From Symbiodinium natans (taxonomy: Eukaryota; Sar; Dinophyceae; Suessiales; Symbiodiniaceae), in assembly GCA_905221605.1 (NCBI GenBank), contig CAJNDS010000163.1:1-64000 (forward strand): DNA of 64,000 nt, written 5' to 3'. Numbering within the stretch: the first letter of the stretch is position 1; every line of letters starts with the position of its first letter. A model generated the notes under the pieces. That model saw nothing but the letters and a program-made list of their open reading frames with translations. It had not been told where the DNA came from and searched no databases. A program made the translations under genes and the position numbers. Positions 1 to 9,189 of the stretch are shown here, piece by piece.

Positions 1-149
1 GGTGGTCCCCGAAAGCGTCGAGCCTGCCACGACAGCTGCACGTGCGGGGGGCGAGCGGCAAGGGCAGGCGCAGGCGCCGCAGGAGCAGAATGCGGAACTG
101 CGCATTCGGAATGGACACGGCCCTCGTGCGTGGGCGCGACGGCGATGGC

Positions 150-968
150 TCATGCAAAGTGTGGCCCAGCCTGCGACAGCAGCAGCGCACGGGACGCAAA
201 GGTGAGGTCAGAAAGATGCGTCGCGCACGCGCGCTCGTCGCACGCTCCGGCAGCTTGGCGCTGCCATCCCCGCGCTGGCGGCGCGTCTGAGGCGTCAAGC
301 AGGGAAGCCCACGCCGGCGCATCGTAGCCGGTGGCGCGAAGGGCATCGCGTGCCTGATTCGCAGCGGCCGCTGCGGGCAAGGGCACATGGCCCTGCAAGG
401 CCTGGAGCAGCCGGTCTGCAGCTACCGGCGCTCGGGCTTGGATAACGGGCAGTGTCTCACACCAGGAGGCCCAATGGGCAGCTTGGCGGGCAGCAACGGC
501 GGAACGCAGACCAAGCCCCCCAAACCGCAAGGCCGGCTGCGCCGCGCGCAGGCTGGGAGCAGGCAGGGGCGCGGCCTCCAGCTGCAACAGGCGGGTCAGG
601 CACTGGGCGACTGCCGCGTCGTGGTCCCGCGCATACGCCTCGGTCTGGTGAGGGGGGAGGACCCGGAGAAGGTGGTTGGCCCGTGGCGCAGCGCAGAACA
701 GGAGCAGGAGCCACGCTGCCTGCAAACTGGACAACTGCGGGATGCGGCCGAGCAGTCGGTCATGCTGCGCACGTTTGAGGCGTAGCTGTGCATGGACGTA
801 CGCGTCATGACCCAACGGCGCGCCCAGCACGGTGAGGCCTTGCTGGTCGGGTGGGAGCGACCAGTCGCCGACCCACGCTGGGTCCGCGGAGCCAGCGGCG
901 GCCAGGTCGGCTATGGACGGGGGCTCTTCACCGGCCACATTCCATATGCGGGTCTTGCCCGCATGCAA
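150..968 (-). pseudogene. LINE reverse transcriptase, C-terminal fragment
   Basis: This is an open frame of about 272 codons with the layout seen after the RT domain in dinoflagellate non-LTR retrotransposons: a GLTVLGAPLG block, then an AWLLLLFCAAPRANHLLRVLPP block, then a LRFGGLGLRSA block. No catalytic RT motif is present. An in-frame TAG lies just upstream at 972-974, and the first codon of the frame is TTG, so this is a fragment and not a gene with its own start. The orientation matches the decayed LINE pieces at 2.0-3.3 kb. Family assignment rests on remembered motif patterns of dinoflagellate LINE polyproteins. Confidence 0.6.
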
Positions 969-1069
969 TCGCTAAGCGGGCAAGATCGTTGGACGTGCGT
1001 GGGCGCGTGTGGCTCAAGGCGTTTCTGTACGGGTGAGTCGGTTAATCGGCTCAGTCTGGCCGGAAATGT

Positions 1070-1430
1070 CTAATTGCAGTACGCGCTTGTGATAGGCGTA
1101 CTTTTTGCCCGTAGAATTAGTATTATGTGCACGGGCGAATAGAATAATACTAGCCAGTGTATTAAAAGCATGAATGTAGTGAACGAAATGAATGTAATGA
1201 ATGCGTGTGTTACGTTCACGCTTACATTAATTTCATGCGTTCATTCACTCTGTTCATTCGCTTATATATATATATATATATGTATAAAGCGTTCTCTTCA
1301 CAGCATTAATATTCTTAATGGTGTGTGAAGAGAGCGGAGTGAGTGACTAAGCGAATGACTAAAGTACGAAGAGCATACTTTAATGGCGTTTTGTAATGAA
1401 TGACAAGGAAGCACGAAAACGCCCATTAAA
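1070..1430. other. AT-rich non-coding stretch with TA microsatellite
   Basis: A (TA)n run lies at 1263-1281, surrounded by short 'gaatg/aatga' repeats. No gene is visible. This interval lies between the fragment at 150-968 and the decayed LINE material further right. Confidence 0.6.
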
Positions 1431-2039
1431 ATATGGTTGGCCCGAATGGTGTTCGCCACTGTGTCAAGAAAGCGTCGCGACGGTCTGGTAAACAAACTCC
1501 AGCTCCGAAGGGTCGGCGCAACGCTGTACGAAGCGAAGGGCAGCTCGCGGGGGAAGTGAACGGGGAGGCAGCCGTGGCCGATGGCTGCTGGGATGTTACC
1601 CGTCCAAACCAGTCGCTTCCCACCCTGGCCGCGGTAGGCGTCGGCCCCCAACCGCCTGCGTGCGCCAACCCGCCGCCCTTCCCCATCCCACGATTGGGAC
1701 CCGCACGCGCAAAAAGGTGCGAGAAAAAAAACACATCTGTCGCCACCACGACAAGTATCTCAGCGCGGCCTTCCTGAATGCAGCAAACATGGTTCAACGT
1801 TGGCCCCTTGAGCTGCAATTCGTCGGCCTCTCGGCCCACTGCATGCTAGGCCTGAGCTGCACATGCTGTACCGCAGCCGTTGAAGCCGGCGTCGCTGCCT
1901 TCACCTCTCGGTGGTTTGCCTTTTGCCATCTCCGCCAGAGCATTCGGGGCGAGCTTGCTTGGCCTTCTTTGCTTCCCCGCAGCGAACATCGTCCCGGTCT
2001 CCCAAGCCCGCCATGCACACGGCGCTAGCTGCAGCGGGC

Positions 2040-2692
2040 TCGAGTCAATAGGGGCATGCGGCTGGGCAGTCTCACCGAGCGGGACTGCGTCCGGCGCGCC
2101 CGGCGCAGCGCGCCCGGCACCAGACCCCGAGCACAGAACTGGCGACAGCGCACTGCACGCGACCGACAGCATGCCCTCCAGCGGCGCGCCCAGCCCTGCA
2201 GCCGGCAGAGGATCGGTGGCACTCGTCACTGGCCACCAACCTCAGCCGCGAGGACGATCAGCCGCCGCGGTGCCCGCTTTTGCACGTTCTGGGTAACACG
2301 CGGCCTTGCGTTGCCGCGCCGCGGCGAGCGCGACTCCATCGCGGGCGTCTGCGCCGGGGACCGGTGCGCGTGAGCAGAAAGACAAGGGTCGCGTCGGCGC
2401 GGAGGTCCTGTCCTTGTCGCACCAGAGACAACGAAGTCAAGGCACCGGCGGTCATCTGGCGGGACCTGCGGAGCAGTTGTACGCTTCGCGCACAGGCATG
2501 CTCGAGGACGAAGCCGCGCCGAGATAGCAACCCCGTGCGCCGGCACGCAAGGTAGTGATCTCCGTCGGCTTCGCCCCACTTCCCCGGGCGGCCGTCCGCA
2601 CCACATCGCCTATCTATCGAAGGCAAGAGCCGGAGGCGGCGCCACAATGCCAGGCGCATGAACTCTGGCGCAAGAGAGGTTGCTGCATCCAC
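2040..2692 (-). pseudogene. Decayed LINE C-terminal region
   Basis: Read on the minus strand across several frames, this stretch holds a string of short matches to the end of dinoflagellate LINE polyproteins. They are a LALWRRLRLLP block, a cysteine/histidine segment ending DHYLACRRTGLLSRRGF, an ADATLVFLLTRTG block, LIVLAAEVGG, and WARRWRACC overlapping MLSVACSAL in another frame. The order is right but each block needs a different frame, so several indels have accumulated. High GC keeps frames open on both strands, and other ORFs here look like shadows. Confidence 0.45.
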
Positions 2693-2901
2693 AGGGATGG
2701 CTTTCGGGTTGCACTAATGAGCACATCCACGTCCTGCTGCAGGGATGCTCACGCGGACGGAACTGCCGGCAACCGTCGCAGACACCTTGCGTTTGGGTCC
2801 TATGGTGGCGTTGTCGGGGAGGTGCGCGCACTCGTCATTGGGGATGTTCTCCGCAAATTGGTGGCACGGACGATTGCGCAACAATTCGGGCAGGCTTGCC
2901 G

Positions 2902-3252
2902 TCACGCATTGTCAGCACGCCTGAGGCACGCGTTCTGCCCCCGCAAGCCTTGGTCCGTGCTTTGCGATCGGCCACTGAAGTGGACCCTACGACCACATCT
3001 CGCGCGCCGGCATGCTCGAAGCCCTGTGCGACCAATCCGCGCTGGCAGGCTTGTTGCCCTACGCAGCGATGTTTTACGGACAAGCCAGCCGCTACCTCTA
3101 GATGCCAGCCCGGGGCACGCGGCCAAGTGGTCTCCGAGCTCAGCCTGGCGGGTGCCGCATCGGCACCGGGCGGCAACCAGGGGAAGTGGCATGTGAAGCC
3201 TCGAAGCACGTGGAAGACAGCTTTGGGGAAGTCGGCAACACGCGTGCTGCAT
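2902..3252 (-). pseudogene. Second decayed LINE C-terminal piece
   Basis: The minus-strand frame contains RCRCGTRQAELGDHLAACP, the Cys/His segment typical of the end of dinoflagellate LINE polyproteins. The same segment occurs independently in the neighbouring piece at 2040-2692, so two LINE tails lie side by side. Nothing else in this frame is recognisable. The interval 1433-2040 may be the 3' tail of the same elements, but it shows no clear domain. Confidence 0.4.
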
Positions 3253-3329
3253 GGGGCTCGGACTGGGAGTCGGGCATTGGCACAGACGCGGAGCATCGGC
3301 GCCTGCGGCCTCAACTCTCCCTAATTTTC

Positions 3330-4620
3330 ACATAGGTTTAGTTTTTTCTCTTTTTTTGGGCTAGGTGCCGTGAAGGTCCGGGTAAAGTAGCCGATGTTTT
3401 TCTTCTTTTCTCTCCGCACACGTTTTGCTCCGGACTGTCCGCGGTCAAGTGCGTCGCTGAGCTCAAGGAGAGCTACGGCAGACGGCTGGCAAGGGGGGGG
3501 GGGGCATTGGCCTGCATGGTCTGCGCAGCCACATCTCTGGCGGGATGGTGCTCCAGCGAGGTGCCGCTCACTATGGTCAACTCCGTCCCGTTTGTGTTAA
3601 GCACCGACGCTGGTCACGCAAATTTTGATCGGGAATGAAAGCGAACATGACTTGAACGACATCACTTTCGCTCAAATATGTGTGGAAAAGAAGTCGCCAG
3701 CCTGTCGATTTCCCTTGCGTTAGGTCGATTTCCCTTGTGATAGACCTGCGGAGCAACATTGTTTGGCTTACACCGTGAAGGAACCTTGAGGCGCGTTGGA
3801 TCCGCGGAAGGCCTTCGCTCCCAGCGTCAGTCACGAGGTGTACGCCATAGCCGCTGTGTACTCTGCGGATCGGAGGTAGTCGTCGTCGGCATGCCTTCGT
3901 GATCGGTATGGCGGCCATGCATATCTTGATGTGTTCCCCACAGCACGCCCTTCCTGCGCCATGCAACCACACAACTGACAACACCAACCACAAGCACAAG
4001 CACTTGCAAATCAAAGACACTTCAACAACATCACTCCCTGAGGTGTGTGTGTGTGTGTGTGTGTTCAATCACTGTGCCACCAGGTTGACGTCCAAGAAAT
4101 GCTGTGCTGCTTGATGCTGCCTGCTGAGATGTTTTGTGGTTGCCATTCCGCAGATGCATGCCGAAAGGCTGGGCCCGCGTCCTTCAAATCCTTGGCGTGT
4201 GCCGAGCCGTAGGCACGCCACTTGCACGTTGCTTGCACGTTACTTGCACGTTGCCGACTAATCTGTGGCCTCGCTCGTTTGCCTCACTCTTTTTTCGTGC
4301 CTGCCTTGTTTTCGTGGCTTGGTATGCTTGAAATGTCGTCGCCTTCCTAAGTACACCTGGGCCTGATGACCATGCCCATTGACATCTTGGACCCGCACGT
4401 CTTTCGTTTTGCGCGGCGATGCCGTCCCACGAGGACAACAACAGCAGCTGCAAGGGAAACCAGGAAGAGAGATGAAATGGAACAATGTGTTTCAACATGA
4501 ACTGTCTATTGCAGTGCTCAAAGCATTTTGACACCAGCATCTTGCGCTGTGGAAACAGTGTCTCAGGACTATTCAGCATTGGCATTAACCGATAATCAAG
4601 CAATTAAGGATGGAGACTGG
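3330..4620. other. Intergenic region with simple repeats
   Basis: No coding region is convincing. There is a T-rich run near 3340, a G run near 3494, a (GT)n microsatellite at about 4042-4064 and three tandem copies of a CTTGCACGTT-type unit at about 4219-4253. It lies downstream of the transporter stop codon. Confidence 0.6.
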
Positions 4621-4621
4621 C

Positions 4622-5992
4622 TCAGAGGGGCTTGTGCAAGATCTTCTTCCACACAACGACGCCGGTGCCGAACACAAGCAGCATAGCACCTCCCACAACC
4701 AGAGCATGCCCAAGAACTCTACCTTCCACCTTCCGGAAGAACAATTTGTCCTCCTTCTGTGATCGAGCGTACTTGTAGCCCCATGTCAGCAGCAAACCCG
4801 GATACACCATTGTGATCAACGAGCCCAGAATTGCACCTCCCAGACTGTTCAGCACGCCGAGGTCCTCCAAGCACCACCCAAGAGTACCAATCACCGTGAG
4901 TAGCCCCAGTGTCAGTGGGACCCAAACTCGGCGGCGAGAAGAACACGCAAAGAGTGACAACGCCGAATCACGAAGACCTGTGAAGGCAATTGGAAAGCCG
5001 AATGTCACTGCCAGAAGCATGGCAGATCTCGAAGCTGAAGCACCTGGATCGTTGTCTGAGTAATTGTGCAGAATGTTGCCGGAACAGTTCTTCCCAAATG
5101 TCAAGTACCCGACCACCATGCAACAGAGGAACAAGACGAGCGCAGCTGTGAAGCTAGCAGAGCTGGCTACAAGAAACTGTCGAGGAGTCCGGTGTCTGAG
5201 CTGATGGTAGAACTTCGGGGCGTTGTAGTGAGCGAGGAATGCGGTAGCCATGCTTGCAATGAGGCTCAGCGTGGAAGGACTTATGGTCCATACTTCAGGC
5301 CCGCCGCCGTCCTTCCAAGCCACCTGAGTGCCCGATCTCTGGCTGGCGTAGAACTCGCCACCGGGCTCATAGGATCCATCTGCCCAGCGCCATATCATGA
5401 AGAAGACCACGCCAGCCTCGCAGAGAAGTCCCACAAAGCTGGTCCATGCAAGCTTTCCCATGTCTCGAAGCAAACATAGGGGCAAGAGGACGCATAACAG
5501 TATGGTCAGCCATGCGCCACGCTTTGTTGTAAACCAGGACTCTCCTTCAAATTGAGAAAGAACATCCTCTCCGTTCCTTCCGATTACCAAAGCATAGGCG
5601 GTGCAAGTGAAACACGTCTTCACCAAGTTCGTAGCTGCCATCAAGTTCCCAAAGAAAGCTCCATCGGTGACTTTTTGGCCCATGCCCCTGTGGTTTTTCT
5701 CTTCTGTTGCCTCGCAGACACGTCCCAACGTCCAGAACGAGTACACCATGACAACGTAGAATACCAAGGTGACACAGATTCCAGAGATGATTCCCGTGCC
5801 AGCAGCCAAGCCTGCTGGGAGGCTCAGGATGCCTTCACCAATGATGTTCTTTCCAATGTTCGCTGCAGTCTGCCACGTGGGAATGCCCTCATAGCCTTCG
5901 TCATCGCTGGTCTCCACATCCGAGTCAAAGATGGAGTCGTCCTCGCTGGCCTCCGAGGCAGACTCGGACAGCTCCATCATGCGGCTGGCCAT
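4622..5992 (-). CDS. Amino acid transporter, AAAP (SLC32/36/38-like) family
   Basis: This encodes 456 residues in one uninterrupted frame starting at ATG. The N-terminus is acidic and serine-rich (about residues 1-35), as expected of a cytosolic tail. It is followed by TWQTAANIGKNIIGEGILSL, the first helix signature of the amino acid/auxin permease family (Aa_trans), where the broken helix binds substrate. About eleven hydrophobic segments follow to the C-terminus, and the length is normal for the family. Known members move neutral amino acids, often with protons, across plasma or vacuolar/lysosomal membranes. Substrate and location cannot be read here. The lack of introns fits a highly expressed or retro-copied dinoflagellate gene. 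It has the same orientation as the Cys-rich gene upstream. Confidence 0.88.
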   Translation of the reverse strand: MASRMMELSESASEASEDDSIFDSDVETSDDEGYEGIPTWQTAANIGKNIIGEGILSLPAGLAAGTGIISGICVTLVFYVVMVYSFWTLGRVCEATEEKNHRGMGQKVTDGAFFGNLMAATNLVKTCFTCTAYALVIGRNGEDVLSQFEGESWFTTKRGAWLTILLCVLLPLCLLRDMGKLAWTSFVGLLCEAGVVFFMIWRWADGSYEPGGEFYASQRSGTQVAWKDGGGPEVWTISPSTLSLIASMATAFLAHYNAPKFYHQLRHRTPRQFLVASSASFTAALVLFLCCMVVGYLTFGKNCSGNILHNYSDNDPGASASRSAMLLAVTFGFPIAFTGLRDSALSLFACSSRRRVWVPLTLGLLTVIGTLGWCLEDLGVLNSLGGAILGSLITMVYPGLLLTWGYKYARSQKEDKLFFRKVEGRVLGHALVVGGAMLLVFGTGVVVWKKILHKPL

Positions 5993-6017
5993 CTCGAGCG
6001 CGTTTTGGGAGGGGCGA

Positions 6018-6022
6018 TCTAA
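6018..6022 (-). promoter_or_regulatory. Possible trans-splice acceptor for the transporter
   Basis: On the minus strand, a TCATTTTAG acceptor-like sequence lies about 27 bases upstream of the transporter ATG. Dinoflagellate mRNAs receive a spliced leader at such AG sites. Position and sequence are the only support. Confidence 0.25.
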
Positions 6023-6332
6023 AATGACACGCCCACTCTTTCGCTCTAGCTTTCATCAGCCAGCTGCTGCGGCGATGCATGGTCTACCTGCCCTACTCGC
6101 ACTCAGAATCGCACAGTGGCCCACTCAATGTTTGTTGTGTGCAACGATGCAGGCTGCTGCTGGAACGCTTTTGCTTTTGTAGCTTGAAGCAAGGTCGAGA
6201 GAAAATCGAGAGACTGGCAGAGCTCTTTTTGCTCAAGCCTAGCGGTGTGAAACATCTGTCCAAACAACATCAAACAAAAAATGCTCAAACATGCTCAAAC
6301 ATGCCTCTACAAGGTGTTGAGCTTCGACGAGT

Positions 6333-6735
6333 TCACGACGAGTTGCACGCTTTGCCTTCATGTGTGCAGCAGTAGCTCTTCCTCTTTGCCGCCCAGCTGG
6401 CTGCTCGATCCAAACCTGTGCTGCAATCAACTACAAACGGAGTGTCCTCTGTTCGAGGTACCTGCCTCCATGTCCAAACACCATCAGTTTTCACATGGAC
6501 CCACGAGTTGCCGGAGTGGAGATGCACAGCTGGCGGGTTGGGGCCAGTGCATGAGATGCCTTGGTGGGCACAGCACCAATCCTGCTTTGCACTCGTCCAG
6601 GCAGTAACAAAGTTGTGGAAACCAGCGTGGCAGTTGTACTGCTCAGTCTGGTGATGGTGATGTACATGCAGAGGTGACTCGACCCAGGTCCAGTAGCCAT
6701 GCACCTGTCCAAAGCCAAGAACTGCTCTTTGCAAG
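6333..6735 (-). CDS. Probable downstream exon(s) with two more Cys-rich Trp repeats
   Basis: The minus-strand frame encodes two further copies of the repeat that fills the gene at 7051-8625. One begins YNCHAGFHNF and the other VDCSTGLDRA; each ends in the (W/Y)CC...C pattern. The frame stops at 6333, shortly after the second copy. Between it and the larger ORF lie a short tandem 'tggtgtgaca' tract (7077-7105) and non-coding-looking sequence. I infer this is the 3' part of the same gene, joined by splicing, with an acceptor near 6706-6735. An alternative is a separate decayed paralogue. Confidence 0.5.
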
Positions 6736-7050
6736 CTGAACACTAAGAAGGTCAACCGCAAATTATCGTGACTGTTACCACCGAAGTTGAAGCTGATGAA
6801 TGGGGGGGGGGACATGTCCTGTCAGTGCTGTCGTCGAGCTCTCCCGTGTCTGCAATGTTACGCTAGCCGCTAGCCTTAGTCAAAGCTCCGTCGCTCTAAT
6901 ATTATTCTGCTTACATCCGTCCACAAAACTACGGAATGGAACCGAGAACCTCTAAGCCAACCGCTACCTATGAGGGCGGCACAAAACCGGAACCAGGAGA
7001 TGTCACGAGCGCGGGAACATTAGCACGTGAAACTCTTCCCACTCTGCTAG

Positions 7051-8625
7051 TTACAGATCTGGGCGTGCCCTGGATGGTGTGACATGGTGTGACATGGTGT
7101 GACATGCCTCGGCACGCTGCCAGCCGTAGCCATGTCTGGCTGGTAGATGCGGTGGACGAGGGCCCATGCATCCTTTGCCCTCGTGATGGCAGCACCATGA
7201 CTTCTTTCTGTCGGACCATGCCGCATGGAAGTTCGAAAGACCAGCTTCGCAATCAAATGACACAGGACAACCCAGGTGCTCGTGGGTGCAGCACCAGTCC
7301 TTCTTCTTCGAGGACCATCCAGCATCCAGATTTGTTTTTCCTGCGCGGCAGTTGAATAGAGGTGGCGGAGGTGTCGTTGATGCGGACGTTGACGGGGACG
7401 TTGACGGGGACGTTGACGGGGACGTTGACGGGGAAGTGTGAGATGATGATGTTTCTGTCGTTGTGCTTTGATCACAGCCTTTCTGGTCATGCTTGCAGCA
7501 CCACTGTTTCTTTGCCTCAGACCAACCATGCTGCCATCTACTGAATCCTGCCGAGCAATCAAAAGGCATAGATGGAGAGTGAGTGGTTGTGGAAGTCGGG
7601 CATCCCAGCGAATAAGAGGTGCAGCAGTACTGCTTCTTGGGCTCCGACCAGCCACGCTGCCAGTTTGAAGAGCCGGCTTGGCAATCGAAAGGCTCTGAAG
7701 GGAAAGATGGACAGCCGAGCTGTTCTTGCTCACAGCACCATGACTTCTTCGCATGAGACCAGCCTGACCTCCACTTTGAAAGGCCTGCCTGGCAGTCGTA
7801 GAGTATGTTTTGACTTGCACAGCCCCGGCCAGCGTGAGTACAGCACCAGTGCTTCTTTCCCCAAGACCAGTCCGTCTCCCATCGATCAAAACCGGTCTCA
7901 CAATTAAAGCTCAGTCGAAAGTTTGTACAGCCAATTTCCTGAGTGCTACAACACCAAAGCCGCTTTCCCTGTGTCCAAGCCGACTGCCAATTCTCAAGCC
8001 CAACTTGGCAATCATAGGGCTCAGCAGGTCTACTGCCACAACCACGGCCAGATCGAGCACAGCAGAACTCCTTCTTTTCAGGAGACCACATGCTCTGCCA
8101 CTGAGAATAGCCTGCGTCACAATCGTACAACTGGCCACATGCCACTCCGATGCTTCTGCAACAGTAATTCTTTTTCGAGTCACTCCACCTGGTTTGCCAT
8201 TCGGCATAACCTGTATTGCAATCAAAATCATCATAACTACCCGTGTCACGGACGGGTGAGCCGGTACTCCTCCTGAGAAGATAAGCCACCATTGCCACAA
8301 GAAGGACCAACGAAAGCAGAAGAAAAACCAAGCAGCAGCTTCGCAGCTTCCAGCCTGTGTAGGACGTCACGTCTTCCTTGTCGTAGTTGCCAAGGCCCGG
8401 CCCAACATGCTGGTACGTTTGGATTTGCCTATAAGTACCAAAGCCTTCGGGTACACGGCAAAAATCTCCACCCGCACCTCTGTCGAAATTTCCTGCGCCG
8501 GGACCCACATTCTGAAATGTTTCAATTTGTATGTAGGAGCCTTGGTTTGGCCCAACCTGATTCCACTTTGACGTCCTCTCCTCTCCAACAGGCTCAAAGA
8601 ATAATTCCTCCAAACCTGCCGGCAT
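7051..8625 (-). CDS. Type II membrane protein with nine Cys-rich Trp repeats
   Basis: This encodes 524 residues from ATG. Residues 1-95 are cytosolic-looking and contain a duplicated segment of about 20 residues, each copy with a GPGxGN(F/Y)D core. A single hydrophobic helix (about 99-117) is preceded by KLR and followed by RR. The rest is nine repeats of about 31 residues with the pattern C-x2-G-x3-W-x3-W-S-x2-KK-x-(W/Y/F)-CC-x5-G-C, each separated by short linkers. One linker is a Thr/Ser/Pro stretch made by a 12-bp tandem repeat. Four cysteines per repeat suggest two disulfides, so the repeats are probably extracytoplasmic. I know similar repeats only from dinoflagellate predicted proteins of unknown role. 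The last ~40 codons look like intron read-through, so the true gene probably continues at 6333-6735. Confidence 0.75.
   Translation of the reverse strand: MPAGLEELFFEPVGEERTSKWNQVGPNQGSYIQIETFQNVGPGAGNFDRGAGGDFCRVPEGFGTYRQIQTYQHVGPGLGNYDKEDVTSYTGWKLRSCCLVFLLLSLVLLVAMVAYLLRRSTGSPVRDTGSYDDFDCNTGYAEWQTRWSDSKKNYCCRSIGVACGQLYDCDAGYSQWQSMWSPEKKEFCCARSGRGCGSRPAEPYDCQVGLENWQSAWTQGKRLWCCSTQEIGCTNFRLSFNCETGFDRWETDWSWGKKHWCCTHAGRGCASQNILYDCQAGLSKWRSGWSHAKKSWCCEQEQLGCPSFPSEPFDCQAGSSNWQRGWSEPKKQYCCTSYSLGCPTSTTTHSPSMPFDCSAGFSRWQHGWSEAKKQWCCKHDQKGCDQSTTTETSSSHTSPSTSPSTSPSTSPSTSASTTPPPPLFNCRAGKTNLDAGWSSKKKDWCCTHEHLGCPVSFDCEAGLSNFHAAWSDRKKSWCCHHEGKGCMGPRPPHLPARHGYGWQRAEACHTMSHHVTPSRARPDL
7384..7436 (-). repeat. 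12-bp coding minisatellite
   Basis: The unit GTTGACGGGGAC is repeated about four and a half times. On the minus strand it encodes the (TSPS)n linker between two Cys-rich repeats of the membrane protein. Its length is likely to vary between strains. Confidence 0.85.
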
Positions 8626-8655
8626 GGCAATGCGGCCACTACTATGCCATCAGTT

Positions 8656-8664
8656 CTTCCTGAA
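8656..8664 (-). promoter_or_regulatory. Possible trans-splice acceptor for the Cys-rich gene
   Basis: On the minus strand the sequence CTGTCTTTCAG, a pyrimidine tract ending in AG, lies about 35 bases upstream of the ATG at 8625. It is a reasonable spliced-leader acceptor, but position and sequence are the only support. Confidence 0.3.
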
Positions 8665-8669
8665 AGACA

Positions 8670-9030
8670 GCGAACATGAGGCGGCATCCCAGAATTCATG
8701 CATACAGAAAACCCTAGCATGTGAGTGTATCGTAACGCATGCAAGCATAACTCAAAACCTTTTCTGAAGCGATCACACTGCGAAGATGGTGAAACAGCTT
8801 CCTCCTCCAGCTGGCAATTCAAGCAGCGATTTCGCAGCGAGACAAAGCCAGACACTTTATGATTGCTAGTCTTTCAGCCATATTCGTGTAGATCGTAGGT
8901 CTTCAAACCTGCCCAGGTCTCTCGAGCATCCCTCAACCCAAACAGCAAAAGCACATATGTGATCAGAGCGCGTCCATGGTTCCCTCCCCTCGATAGTTGC
9001 CCCCTCCCCTCCCGCGCCGCCCTGTGGTTT
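8670..9030. other. Gene-free upstream region
   Basis: No coding potential is seen. Its right end is C-rich and runs into the telomere-like tract. Confidence 0.5.
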
Positions 9031-9032
9031 GG

Positions 9033-9185
9033 TGTGGGGGTTAGGGTTTGGGGTTCAAAGTTTAGGGTTTAGCGTTTAGATGCGTTTAGTCTTTAAGGTT
9101 TCGGTTCTATGCGGGGATACCAGGAAGGGGGGGAGTTGAGGGGAGAGGGGAGGGAGGGGGAGGGGGGAAGAGGTGGGGGAGAGGG
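9033..9185 (+). repeat. Telomere-like TTTAGGG tract followed by a G-rich purine tract
   Basis: Degenerate GGGTTTAGGG-type units run from about 9033 to 9105. They are followed at 9115-9185 by an almost pure G/A tract with many G runs. TTTAGGG is the telomere repeat reported for dinoflagellates. The units are imperfect, so this is an interstitial relic and not an active telomere. Confidence 0.7.
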
Positions 9186-9189
9186 TCGG

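Noticed and set aside
1846-3324. Several overlapping plus-strand ORFs of 100-214 codons
   Set aside because: High GC keeps frames open on both strands. The only recognisable content is LINE-like and lies on the minus strand.
6920-7000. tRNA-like sequence on the minus strand (GGTTCCATTCC box)
   Set aside because: The T-arm box is present, but the T stem has only three pairs and no acceptor or anticodon stem can be drawn.
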